Origin: Isoetes taiwanensis
Lineage: Eukaryota; Streptophyta; Lycopodiopsida; Isoetales; Isoetaceae
Reading direction: 5' to 3'
Assembly (NCBI GenBank): GCA_021234155.1
Contig: JAJEKV010000028.1
Location: forward strand, 14,252,168-14,316,167
DNA: 64,000 nucleotides
Below the pieces are notes generated by a model. The model was not told the DNA's origin. It made no database searches and worked only from the letters and a program-made list of their open reading frames with translations. The position numbers and the translations under genes were made by a program. This document shows positions 11,311-25,499 of the stretch, piece by piece. Every line of letters starts with the position of its first letter. Position 1 is the first letter of the stretch.

Positions 11311-13700
11311 AAGCAATGTTGCGTATATTGGCAACCCATTTCGACAAAAATCTTTTAAAATTGTGTTCGTGTCTCCATTAATGATGCATTTAAAGCATTA
11401 TTATCAAACTAAAGTAAAGTTCACAAAACAACAAAAAATGGGTACCTGAACTTATTCACGATTGAGGATGATAATGGCTAACAAAAACACAGATTGAGTC
11501 CGTTCTAAAATGGAAAGGGTGTTTCTTGGTGGGTCTTACCTGATAGCTAAAGAATCGTTTGTGTGGATACAACCGAGAGGTAGCATTCATCACTTCCTTA
11601 AGGCCACCATTTTATTTTGTAAAATGTCCGTTCAAACTACATCTAGCACCTCCTATCTCTAAGATATCTATGCGCAATTTGGATTTGGCATAGCGTCCGA
11701 TGGCATCTCCGTGCCATGTTCCAGGGTTATCTAATTTTCATGGCCTTAGATTTGGGAAAACCAAGATCCAACGATTTTTCATAATGTCTCCTCATAATTG
11801 GATGAGGTGGATGTGCTACGTGGATAGGCTAGAATTGCAAGAAAGGGGTCATGAGCTCGGTTGGGCTGGTGTGCTAAAAAAAAAAAAAAAAAACTACATG
11901 TATAAACATTTGGCTAGTAACTATACATAGTTTCTAGCAAAGTAAAAGAAATCACCACGTGGTTTTTTGAGGTTGTTCACTGGAAAACAACATGTGGACC
12001 CAGTATTGAGGTTGTTGTGTATAAACTACTTCGGTCATCGAATCTGTCAATCCTACGGCCAGTGCATATGTTGGGGTTCCGGACACCTCTTGTTTCGTTA
12101 TGGTCATTCATGATCAGAGACTCCTAGAATTTGAAATATGAAATATGGTTAAGGTTTTGAAACATGAACTACAGGAACTCAAACCTCTACTAAAATAACT
12201 CAATATCCTAATAAGTATGCTTTGATTAATACAATCAACGAACTAAGGAATTAGATTTTATATTGGAAGTATGGTCTTTTATTTATTATTTATAGCAACA
12301 CATTCAATTGTTTTAGGGGCATGGTCTATGGTTTTCAGTATAGTCACTTATACATCCAAATCAAATGCCCTAGAACCCTCTGTTATTTTTGTGCATATTC
12401 ATGAGAGAGAAATATTAGTTTGTAAATGTAGACGGTCCACCTTTGATGGCCTCAAAGAAATTCTTTAGATAATGTGTGTGTACCGCGATAGAATTCATGC
12501 CAAATTGTCAAGATTTCTTGCCCTTCGTGAATGATGACTACCATATTCCCTAACTAGAGCCAGACGCTATAGTTGATGTTTCAAAAGAACATGCATATTA
12601 TTGATTTTTTTTTTTTTTTTTTATTTTCCTCTTGGCTAAACATCAGATGAAGTAATGAGCATACGGCTGACACATATTATTTTATTATCATTACCTTGCT
12701 ATCATTCCAAGTTGGTTGATGAGACTAGATCTGGAGCTTGTTATTTATTAGATATTAAATTAGAAGATCATGATTAGAAGTTGATTTCAGAAATTTCTAA
12801 GAAGTGCGATCATGGTTCGAGTGTCATTGATAAGGATATTCCGTCATGGCACAATCCTCCATTGATGCCTATGCCATAAAGATAGTATCCCAAAGTAATC
12901 CTATAGAGTATCTTGGATTCTTGGATATCTATCTTGTCTTAGAAAAAAGTTCTTTTTTTTTGTTGATATTTCTTATTGTGGGCACAAGAACCTAGTATAT
13001 ATTTCATCTCGTGATCACCATTACAGATTTACTAAATTGATTTCCCTTTCATTCACTAATCCCAAACATAAGGAAAGCACAAGGTTCACCTAGGGAAACC
13101 GTTTTATAAGAAACAAAACATATGAAGATAAAGTTTTGAGGTTGGTAAATGCATTTAGAAAGAAGTACAATCATGTTATGGGAAGGATTGATGGCAATGT
13201 GAATTGCAAGTTGAAAGATATGACTGGTGAGTGTCTGAATAAGAGACACTACTAATAAATCAATAAATGGCAATCTTGGAACATGCTCTTAGCAGAGAAG
13301 AGGTGTATTTTGATAAATCAAAGAATGCAGCATGCAATTATTAAGGGAGGTGATGTGTCATAAACGTCTACTGATATGACAAAGTCCTACAATTAAAAAA
13401 AATAAAAAATAAATGTCCCCAGAAGGCTATAAAGCAACGGCTTTTCAATACCAGTCTCAAGGAACCTAGGAACTTATTCTATATATTTGGTATGTCAATT
13501 TTGGTGGTATACACGGGCCTTGTATCTGCTCAGCTCCATTCCCAGGCATAAAAAGACAGGGGGTTAGGTTCCTGGTTGAAATCCTTATTTTTTAGTTTGA
13601 GTTTTTGCTTGCTGGTCAAAAAAACCTAGTAGAAATTATGGGGTTTGTGTGCAAAATCTCATTTGTTTTTTTTTTATGTAAAATGTGGTGGAGCATGAAA

Positions 13701-15175
13701 TGCAAAGGCAAATTATCTAGATGGAGATACTCGGGATTTGGAGCCATGCAGTATTCCTACCGTTGAGGCTGATACAAGGACCAGATATTCCAATAACGTT
13801 AAACATAAATACTACTAATAGTCGAGAGGTGATTATGAAACCTGGTATCACCATAAACCCTCCTAGAATTTGACGGCCAGGATATATGCAAATCAACATC
13901 GAATGACGTGGAATTCTCCTGGCCAGTCAATATCCCCCCAGTATCCCTGTTCCCGAGTATACGGCAAACTAAACCTGTGTATCTGGCTATGGCGTCTCTG
14001 TCTGACGCAAGTACTCCGGCAGGAGCACGGGCCTGGAGCAGAGATGCAGCCTACAACTCCAAAACTCCGGCATTTCTTTATTAGAGTCCTAGTCACATCC
14101 TGGCTGCAGAGCTTCCGGTTTGAATCTGGTCTGACGGCGAATCGGTCCGTTCTAATTGGTTCGCCTCTCCTTTTCGATCTTCTGCAACAGAGTCCTTTCC
14201 AGATCGGTCACCTTGGCTGTGGTGGCAGAGTAGGTTACCCTATTTTTAATCATCTTCTGTCCAGCGCCGCTCGTAGTGCACAAAAGCACAAAATTGCTTC
14301 TGGGTTTCTAGCATTTCGATCTGTTCATTGTTGCCTCTGTTGCATGGACTTGACAGGAGATGGCCGACGAAGAAGCGCTCCAGTTTTTTTATCTTTGTTC
14401 ATGGAATGTTGCGCGCAGGAAATAGAAAACAAATCAAACATGCGTAAAAGCTTTATCTCGGAAAGAAGGTGAGGAAAGAAGCGATAAGGACATGAAGACA
14501 GCGACAATTAATTGGCTTCAATGCAAATGTAACAGATCATTCCTGGTGGTTTAATCCCGTCGAAACAGCCAAGAAAAGCAGATCCATCAGGTCCGTTCTT
14601 GTTTTTGCTTTTCCGTTCCTTTCTGCCGTTTCTGCCCTAGTTCGAATTAAAACATTTTGTTTATGCCATTTAATCTTATAGTTTATGTGCCTGCTTAAGC
14701 AAAATCATTTGACGGAGTCGGGTCTTTTCATTGATATTCGAGCAGAGCGGATTTGAAGGTGCTAAGTATGCTCTTTGCTTAATTTGACTCTGTTTCGCTC
14801 CTCGACAAGAGGGCAGAGGATTTAAATCCTCTTGTCTTCATTTGGTCCTCACGTGCTTCTGTCGCTCCATTTGTGTGTCAACTTGCTTGATAAGTCGGGT
14901 TCCGCCCGTATTCCTGCTTCATTCCTTAATCGTACTTGTTTTTTTCCACATTGCATCCTATGCAACATTGTCTCTCTCCTTCTTTTCAAAATCATCTACA
15001 AATGCAATCTTAGTGTAGAATCATTTCTCACGCGCCATCTCCAGTTGCCTCTGTTTTGGAGAGAGGAACTATACCTCAATCAGCACCTTTTTTGCTGTGG
15101 AATAACTTCTGCTGGAGTTTTGCTACCTCTGCAGTGCAAATGGACCTATAGGAGTAGATTCTGTTTGAGTTCAAA
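13701..15175 (+). promoter_or_regulatory. Upstream and 5' untranslated region of the SCPL gene
   Basis: About 1.5 kb upstream of the SCPL start codon is more GC-balanced than the flanks and lacks a coding match. A plausible leader exon ends near 14590 (ATCAG before GTCCG), with T-rich intron-like sequence between 14600 and 15150. I cannot place the transcription start or a TATA box with confidence. Confidence 0.35.
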
Positions 15176-17610
<2,435 letters not shown>

Positions 17611-18227
17611 TTAAGGGTTATCAATTGTCGTAATACACTCCAGGCCATGATTACTGTATTTTTAGGCTAAAATTATAGCCCAATAACTCTTCCGCCGCGT
17701 CCATATATTTTCTCCTCCTTAATCTTCTCTCACAAAGCTTGGCACGCAAATATTCGCTTGCATCACTGGAGCTATGGCTATGGCTTTGCCAGAACTAGCT
17801 TCGTTGTTTTTGCCCATTGGCACATGAGGGCTCTCTATTTTCTGCTATCTGCAATATTTCGAGACCGGGAAGGAAGAGCAGGCTATTTTATTCCAGGTCG
17901 TTTGAGCAGGTCGAAGCAGGGATTTGAGCAGTATTGCAGCAAAGCTTTGCATTGTCACAGAAGAAAAACTTCTTGAAGATCTTCAAACACTGCCGAAAAA
18001 CAGAGATCGTAGATGAAAACTTATGGAAGATCTTCAAACACCATACGGAAGCTTTGAAGATTGTAAATTCTTCAACAGATTGAAGACCCTACAACCAACA
18101 AAATTTCAATTTTTGGAGTGGTATGAAGTGTGTAATCATAGCCTGGACATGTATTACGTAGTCCTTTATTCATGTGGGATGAAATTTCATCGGTCCATCA
18201 CATGCAGCTGTGAATGTAGCAAAGAAA
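17611..18227. other. 3' flank of the SCPL gene
   Basis: No recognised gene. The words GAAGATCTTCAAACAC recur at 17975 and 18028, a small local duplication. Untranslated sequence of the SCPL gene probably occupies the first 200-300 bp. Confidence 0.4.
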
Positions 18228-19368
18228 ACAATATAGAAATAGGGTCGAGTTTTTTTTGTCAACGGTGCATTATAGGTTGACACGTGGCAAGGCCTACAAC
18301 CCGGAATAGTAGTTGGGTACCCTAATTCCGGGTTACAGGTTCGACCGGTCACTTATTCTGTTCTTGTTTTTCAGGACTTCAGTTCAATACTTGTTCCAGC
18401 ACGTAATTTTTTTGGTTCAATACGTTAAAATTTAAAACCAACTTCAGATTCAAAAGCCAAAATTGGTTTTGCATTCAAAGATCAAACGCCGCTGTCGGTT
18501 TTTTAACATTCAAAAGCCACTGTAATTTTTCCAAACAACACAAATACAAACTGTGATTTTCCAGAAAAGAACCGATAGCAAAATCCCGTTTCTCCTGCAA
18601 AGAAGCAGTACAACGAAGGCCAGATTCTTCAAGAAGGCACTGAAACTGCAAGGATGCTTGGAAACGAAAAAATAACGGCATTTAAGAAGATTCTACAGAG
18701 AAAGGGGATAAGTTTCCATGGGCGGCCTCACAGCTTCAAAGATCAGAGCTTTTCTTCATTTTTCCTGCCCTGCTATCTTGCATGCAACTAAAAATATTTC
18801 GACATCGCACTTACATCCCAAAAGAACCGCCATTTTTCTGAAACTAAGAGTTCCTGCCCTGCTGTCCTGCATGCAACTAGAAATATTTCCACATTCGCAC
18901 TTACATCCCAAAAGGACCGCCATTTTTCTGAAACTAAGGGTTCCTGCCCTGCTGCCCTGCATGCAACTAAAAATATTTCCACATCCGCACTAAAGAACCG
19001 CCATTTTTCTGAAACTAAGAGTTCTGTAGGATTCCTGAGCATTAAGAGCAAGATTTGGCAGGGCCGATCCTCCATAACCATCTGCAGCGCACACGATAAG
19101 GTTATTAACAAGAAAAAACTTGCATGCAAGAAAATGCAAGAAGTTTGCATAAAAAAACTTACCTGATACCCAGAGAGACATCAAAACTCGCCGTAATAGG
19201 CATGTAACTGGGCCAGCGCCTTCATTACTCGCCGAAATAGAGAGGTAACTAGCCCATCGCCTTCATTCGCATGGGCTGAAGAGATGGCCGCCCAACGGAG
19301 TGGCGCAGAGGAGGAGAAGAAAACAAGGCAAAAGGGGGCAAAAAAATTCTCCCCTATTTCTATATTGT
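18228..19368. mobile_element. TIR element T1, copy A (1141 bp)
   Basis: Starts ACAATATAGAAATAGGG and ends with the exact reverse complement CCCTATTTCTATATTGT (19352-19368), giving 17-bp terminal inverted repeats. The whole interval is repeated at 24111-25237. No transposase frame is present, so it is non-autonomous. It contains a three-unit tandem repeat of about 90 bp. Target duplication is not evident for this copy. Confidence 0.7.
18781..19049. repeat. 90-bp tandem repeat inside T1, three units
   Basis: Units start CATGCAACTARAAATATTTC at 18781, 18870 and 18960. Each contains CCGCCATTTTTCTGAAACTA. The equivalent array is present in the other T1 copy near 24660-24890. Confidence 0.8.
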
Positions 19369-19481
19369 GGGGGAAGGGCACTTGGTCCCCCTTTCCGGGT
19401 GGCCGGTGACCCGCTCCCGGCTAACGCCGGTCGCGGGACCCCACCGTCCACCCGGAAAGGGGTCCCAAGTGCCCTTCCCCC
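19369..19481. repeat. GC-rich foldback F1, copy 1
   Basis: Long inverted repeat. The left arm GGGGGAAGGGCACTTGG is matched by right arm CCAAGTGCCCTTCCCCC, and pairing continues through CCCTTTCCGGGTGG and CCACCCGGAAAGGG. The loop is GC-rich, containing GCTAACGCCGGTCGCGGGAC. It directly abuts the T1 element, as it does at the second copy. Confidence 0.75.
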
Positions 19482-19533
19482 ATACATAAGTTAAATCAAC
19501 AAAAGCAAATGTAGTTGCAGTTTTGTTTTTGTA

Positions 19534-19680
19534 TTGGGGAATGGAAGTGGGTCTCCTTTTTCCGGTTTGGAAGGCACCCCCTCCCTGGCTGCCGCTGGTC
19601 GGGGGACCCCTCCTAACCAAAAAGGGGATCTCCTCTCTGCTGGTCGGGCCCCTCCTTCCAAAACGGAAAGGGTGTCAACA
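19534..19680. repeat. GC-rich foldback F1, degenerate copy
   Basis: Begins GGGGAATGGAAGTGGGTC and contains GGCTGCCGCTGGTCGGGGGA, matching the loop of the neighbouring foldback. The right arm is poorly preserved. Confidence 0.5.
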
Positions 19681-19734
19681 TTTTTTTGTCATTGTTCTAG
19701 AAGTGGGCTATGGAGGAGAGGTGTTCTTTAAATG

Positions 19735-22614
19735 AGATGAGTTTTTTTTTTTGGCTTATAGGATTATTATTATTATTTTTTTTTGAAGGATTAAATTAAT
19801 TAATTAATAAGAAATGAAGTACAAGAAGAGCGACACAGGGGTATACATGCCCAAGCAACCAAGCTCGGATGACAGCCCGTAAAGCTCATAAACCTATCCT
19901 ACAACTCACGAAATGAACATGCCGTTACTGTCTACAATAAGGAGGGTCCTCTCCCAAATAGCCAGCTTTGAACTCTGTTTTTTCCGAGGGGCGCGCGTAG
20001 GAGAGGTATAGTTTGTACCTCAACCGAGAGAGATCAATCCACCGTTGCAACTCTTCATTCCTAAAAACCTTCATACATCATTAAACTTCCATATGAGCCA
20101 CAATAGCCATGCCTTACATGGATGGAAGGCTAGTCTCTTAAACACAGGGCCACCCGCTAGGGGCTTATAGTGATGTTATCTGCAAGAATTTTACGTATTT
20201 CTTATGGCTTTGCAAACTTAAGAAATTTGTCATCTGTAAATCAGGGAGATAATCTGGCTTAGGGCTTTTGCTTAGGTAATCTGGGAGGTAGCAGGCTTAT
20301 GTCTATTGCCAAACCATGATCTGCTATCGGATTCGCCAAACCTCTGAAGCTTAGGGCCTCTGTTGCTCAAGGATCTGCCAAATTTGAAGTTTAAGGTGGG
20401 AGTTTTGAAGCTTAAGGCCGGATTAGGGTCCTTCTTGCTTAAGGATTATGTTACTTGGGCATCTGATCATCCTTCCTCACCAAGTTTATTGAAGATCCGG
20501 CAAGAGCCATGCAGAAGAATGGGAAACAGAGGAACGTGACTCACAGAATTCGGGAGCGTTGTTGAGGCGCAACAAGATTCTGCAACCGGATTTTGCAGGT
20601 CAGGGGGCTGGCAAGAATGCCTAACCCCTTCCTGCTTCACAACCTCAAGGTAAGATTACCTTATTCTACAGGTTTTGGGCAGGCCATTCTTATCCAGAAT
20701 GATCCCAGATTTTGCAAGAACTCACAGCTAGTTACATTGACGTCTACAGAATGTGGAACCCAACCTACGGAATGTGGAACCCAATTTCCATTCCGGATTG
20801 GAGAAGATGCCACATGGCATCACAAGACTAAACCTCAAACAAAAATGGAGGCCGAACTTCTGTTTTGGTTTTGAAATCCAACCCATATAGCTTACTTTAT
20901 ACATTTTTAGGATACATTTTTCTATGTCTTCAATTGGGGTTCATATTTTCAATAGAACGTGTAACTTTCAAATTGTATAGTTTCTTATGTCCTCTCCTTG
21001 AGTTGAAATATAGTTCCATTAATTGATTCTATTGCTAGTAACAGATTATATATAGGGAAAATAAAAATGCCCCTACTTTTTGCTATTACAAGCATGAGGA
21101 ACTCGAGAACATAGAATAGACATTACTCTTAGTATCGATTTCTACAGTCAAATACTAAGTAATTGAATGTAACTTAGGACTCAAGCATCACATTCATGGC
21201 TTCTACATTTGGCACATGGGATGATAATTTTGCAATTTACAAAATCTTCTAAAGAAGCACGAGCGAAACCCGTCTGACAAAAAATCTGGAGCTAATACTT
21301 TTTGGTCTTGGTAGTTTGGGCCGCTTACGAAAAGGGGATGAAGAAAAAGAATCAACACATCTTTGCTTTACTTTTGGAGTATGTCAAAAGGAGCATTGCA
21401 TGGTAGTGGTTGGACCCTAGAGCCGCCATAGCTGTGGCCTTCAAAAAACACCATCTCTGTGAAGAAAAAAAAAAGGAAAATCAACAGTAGCAATCAGCAG
21501 GAAACAAAGGGCTAGAATTTTGCAGAATAAAACATTGGAGAATAGGGCTGCTTTCTGTATTGTATCAAACTTTTAGAATGGCAAGATGGGTATGTGCCAG
21601 ATAACGTGGCCTGCAGAGGTATGGTGGAATCAGAAGCCCAACAATCTAATTCATGCTAACAGGCCGTTTGAAGCACTGGCATATACCAAATAGCTTAGTC
21701 CAGTTCAACTCTCCTAACTGTTCCATTTTCCATAAAATAATTTGGAAGGCAAGCAATAAGACCTATTATTTGCTGCCAGAGTTATCTGAGCAAATCTCCA
21801 TAGCTTTGGCAGTTTGGCCAAGCCATTTCACTGTCGCAACGAAACCCTAAGTTTAAAAACTAAATCGATCTAATCCCTCAATACGTCTTCCAAACTCTAC
21901 TCCAACAAATCTTAACTAATCCAACGAAACCTCTTCAGCAGCAAACTGGCGTCGTCCTTCTGCACAATATTCAAATCCATCATAGCCAGAGCCTCAATTT
22001 TGAAAAGAATAAGGCGTAAAACAGGCCGTCAAAGCCCCCCCTTTTTTTTCCCATTTTCCTTTTTTTTTTCTTTTCTTAAAGCCCCTATTTTTTTCTTCCA
22101 AAAAAACGTGGCAGATTTAGAACGAAGCATCAATATTGAATATTCTGAAAGCATCTTTCATACAATGTTTAGATTACCAATTCTAAACAAAGGGCATTTT
22201 GTAAATACGATAGTATAGTTGTTGTGGCTCATCAAATTTAAAAGTTGTCTCCACGAACATCATTGTTGATTAATATAATATCCTTCCAACAAGATAAGAT
22301 TCATTTAAATCAAAGTTGAAATTCAAGTTATGCTCCCTTGATTTGTTTTCAAGTAAAATGTACAGGCATTTTGGTAATTTCCCCTCATTTTTATTTGAGA
22401 AACTAGTTACATCCCTTGCTTCTAGTTGACGATTCAGACCATATAACTTACTCCAAATTGCTAGGATAGAAGTTGGGCCACAGTTTTAGGTTGTAGTATA
22501 GTTCTATGGCACCGCCTGTCTGCTCAATCATGTACATAGAATAGTACTTTTAACCTCTATTTGAAACCAATATGTCTATGAAGTGCACACGTCACACATT
22601 CTTATGGGTTTATT
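19735..22614. other. No gene recognised
   Basis: AT-rich, with a TTA/TAATTAATTAATAA stretch near 19760-19810 and a polypyrimidine run at 22016-22080. A 93-residue plus-strand frame at 20593-20874 has no recognisable motif, although an intron-like GTAAGATTACC follows CTCAAG at 20648. I do not see a gene that I can support. Confidence 0.4.
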
Positions 22615-22700
22615 GATTGAAGGTTAGTTGATTGGTTTACTTGTCGACCTCATATAGGTTTCGAGTTTGAGTTCTCATGAGGACGCGTAATGTACACTGA
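22615..22700 (+). mobile_element. tRNA-like SINE head, possible
   Basis: GGTTAGTTGATTGG followed about 40 bp later by TTCGAGTTTGAGTTCTC resembles a polymerase III A box and B box pair, as in plant tRNA-derived SINEs. No cloverleaf, poly-A or T tail, or target duplication could be confirmed. Confidence 0.25.
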
Positions 22701-22843
22701 GTGCCTCTCTTAAACAACAAGTGTTCAAGGGCATGTATCATAGAACAATAGTAACAAAGAATGCAACTAGCTTCTCAATTATATATAATTTGCTAGTATC
22801 ATTATAATCACCTAATTGGACACTGTAGTTCAAAGACGTATAG

Positions 22844-22957
22844 GGGAATGGCATTTGATTTGCAATTTTGGCAAATCGGAAGGGGATGCGCCACTAGAGG
22901 CAGCTAGGAGAGGGTCTCCCTCTTGTCCTGAATGGCAGACCAAATGCCATTCCCCTA
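22844..22957. repeat. GC-rich foldback F1, diverged copy
   Basis: Arms GGGGAATGGCATTTG and CAAATGCCATTCCCC pair perfectly over 15 bp and enclose about 84 bp. Arms and loop align with the copy at 19369-19481, mostly with C-to-T type differences. This copy stands alone, without an adjacent T1 element. Confidence 0.65.
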
Positions 22958-23329
22958 CAAGGCAGAAGTTGGGAAGCAGTTTTTAGTATAGATCGAAGAT
23001 TTTTTTCTAGTGCTCTATATGTTGTAATAGTGTGCCTAGTTTTTGGGATTCTCGACTAACCCGCACTCTAAACTCATAGTCGAATCTCATTATAATCAAA
23101 GCTGAACTAAATTGGCAAAGAGAAGAAGATAAATGTAATAAATTAATATTATTTACGGTGTCCATAGTGGCACTGCTTAATTCATTAGCATAAGTTACAA
23201 TTTTAACCATATCCCACAATAAGAGCAATTAATTGAATTGAAAGAAACGAAGGTTGATTCAGCATACGTTATTTAATCATGCAAGACAAAAGCGCTTTTG
23301 CGTTAAAGTTTCAAAGTCAAAAGTTCAGT

Positions 23330-23460
23330 CAACGATGAAATTTGCGATGTCGAAGTAACGAGGCCGGTAAAGGTTCAATAAAATAAAAGGTTAGTCAATG
23401 ATGAAGTTAAAGGTCCAATAAAATAAAAGGATTAGTCAATGATGAAGTTCGGGATGTTGA
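23330..23460. repeat. Short tandem repeat (GTCAATGATGAAGTT)
   Basis: Three imperfect units contain AGTCAAYGATGAARTT followed by GGTCCAATAAAATAAAAGG-type sequence. Confidence 0.6.
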
Positions 23461-23834
23461 AATATCAATAACAAGGCCATCAAAGCTCCAATAGTAAGCC
23501 ACTTTGAGATATTATTTCATTGTGGTGGTCACAAATTGGATGCATTCATCCTTTTTAAGTCAAATACAATGATGAAAGTGTTGACAACATTAGGGTCTAA
23601 GGTAAGATTATACTAGTTTAACATATGTCGAATCGACTTGTCAAGTTGGCTAGACATAGTGTTTCTCCAAATATGATTGTCTAAAATGGAAGAAGAATTG
23701 GAATTAAGACATATAATGATATTGTGCTATTTGGCTTCTAGAACACCATATCCTTGTCCAAGAAGCCTGCCTTGATGTCATGATATAATATATTGTGTTG
23801 AAGAAGTTGGAATCATTCGAAGTAGTATGTCAAT

Positions 23835-23910
23835 CACTCTATGTGGTTTAGTTGCTAGTTCTTTAGGTTAGCAATTAGGAGATCTTGTGTTTAAGTCTCT
23901 CTTGGGCCAT
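23835..23910 (+). mobile_element. tRNA-like SINE head, possible
   Basis: GGTTTAGTTGCTAGTTCTTT followed by CTTGTGTTTAAGTCTCTC has A-box and B-box spacing. It resembles the candidate at 22615. Evidence is weak. Confidence 0.25.
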
Positions 23911-23924
23911 TTGAAGGATTGACA

Positions 23925-24110
23925 TATGTCCATGTTGGATACTCCCATGTGGTATGACCCTATGGGATGCTTCCATGTGATATAATATAAAAAGCACTAT
24001 AACTATAAACTCTTATAATCCTTCCTATAGGATGGTGCCATGTGGCATGGCCCTGGGGGATGCGCCGCCATGTGATATGGCCTTATGGATGTTGCTATGT
24101 GGTATGACGT
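23925..24110. repeat. Degenerate array of CCATGTGRTATGRCC
   Basis: Words such as CCATGTGGTATGACC, CCATGTGATAT and CCATGTGGCATGGCC recur every 30-60 bp. The array resumes at 25385-25490 on the other side of the second T1/F1 insertion, so it was contiguous before that insertion. Confidence 0.65.
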
Positions 24111-25237
24111 ACAATATAGAAATAGGGTCGAGTTTTTTGTCAACGGTGCATTTATAGGTTGACACGTGGCAAGGCCTACAACCCGGAATAGTAGTTGGGT
24201 ACCCTAATTAGGATTCTGAGTTCGACAGGTCACTTATTACGTTCTTGTTTTTTCGGACTTGAGTTCAATACTTGTTCCGGCGCGTAATTTTTTTGGTTCA
24301 ATACGTTAAAATTTAAAACCAACTTCGATTCAAAAAGCCAAAATTGGTTTTGCATTCAAAGATCAAACGCCCCGCTCGGTTTTTTAACATTCAAAAGCCA
24401 CTGTAATTTTTCCAAACAACACAAATACAAACTGTGATTTTCCAGAAAAGAACCGATAGCAAAATCCCGTTTCTCCTGCAAAGAAGCAAAGACAACGAAG
24501 GCCGATTATTCTTCAAGAAGGCCTTTGGCTGCAAGGATGCTTGGAAACGAAAAAATAACGGCATTTAAGAAGATTCTACAGAAAGGGGATAAGTTTCCAT
24601 GGGCTACCTCCGCGACTTCAAAGATCGAGCTTTTCTTCATTTTCTCCCGCCTATCTTGCATGCAACTAAAATATTTCGACATCGCACTTACATCCCAAAA
24701 GAACCGCCATTTTTCAAAACTAAGAGTTCACCTTACAACGTCCGCATGCAACTAGAAATATTTCCACATTCGCACTTACATCCCAAAAGGACCGCCATTT
24801 TTCTTCAAACTAAGGGTTCCCCTGCCTGCCACTGCATGCAACTAAAATATTTCCACATCCGCACTAAAAGAACCGCCATTTTTTCAAACTAAGAGTTCAG
24901 AGGATTCCCGAGCATTAAGAGCAAGATTTGGCGGGCCGATCCTCCATAACCATCTGCTTGCGCGCCACGATAAGGTTATTAACAAGAAAAACTTGCATGC
25001 AAAAAATGCAAAGAAGTTTGCATAAAAAACTTACGATACCCCGGAGACATCAAAACTCGCTGTAATAGGCATGTAACTGGGCCAGCGCCTTCATTACTCG
25101 CCGAAATAGAGAGGTAACTAGCCCATCGCCTTCATTCGCATGGGCTGAAGAGATGGCCGCCCAACGGAGTGGCGCAGAGGAGGAGAAGAAAACAAGGCAA
25201 AAAGGGGCAAAAAAATTCTCCCCTATTTCTATATTGT
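24111..25237. mobile_element. TIR element T1, copy B (1127 bp)
   Basis: Same element as 18228-19368, with identical 17-bp terminal inverted repeats at 24111-24127 and 25221-25237. It interrupts the CCATGTGRTATG array. The flanks join as ATGACGT plus ACAAAATACTATCTAT, close to the intact array sequence ATGACGTAAAAAGTACTATC at 25480-25500. TACAA occurs at both outer edges of the T1+F1 unit and may be its target duplication. Confidence 0.75.
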
Positions 25238-25349
25238 GGGGAAGGGCACTTGGTCTCCCTTTCCGGGTGGCCGGTGACCCGCTCCCGGCTAACGCCGGTC
25301 GCGGGACCCCACCGTCCACCCGGAAAGGGGTCCCAAGTGCCCTTCCCCC
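25238..25349. repeat. GC-rich foldback F1, copy beside T1-B
   Basis: Almost identical to 19369-19481, with the same arms (GGGGAAGGGCACTTGG and CCAAGTGCCCTTCCCC). It lies immediately after the right terminus of T1, so T1 and F1 appear to have moved together. Confidence 0.75.
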
Positions 25350-25499
25350 ATACAAAATACTATCTATGTAAACGCGTTTGGCCTCCTACGAGATGATGCC
25401 ATGTGATATGACCATGTGGTGTTGTCATATGGTATAAAACAAAAAGTACTTTCGATATGGGATGCCACCATGTAGTATGACGTAAAAAGTACTATCTAT

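Larger units (their letters stand above)
10781..13700. other. No gene recognised; simple repeats
   Basis: AT-rich with long A or T runs near 11876-11892 and 12605-12622. Two related stretches (10892-10930 and 11925-11965), both containing TAGTTTCTAGCAA, suggest another small dispersed repeat. No protein-like frame was recognised. Confidence 0.4.

Noticed and set aside
18718-19735. Several overlapping frames with repeated protein motifs
   Set aside because: They are translations of the 90-bp tandem repeat and the GC-rich foldback, duplicated in both T1 copies.
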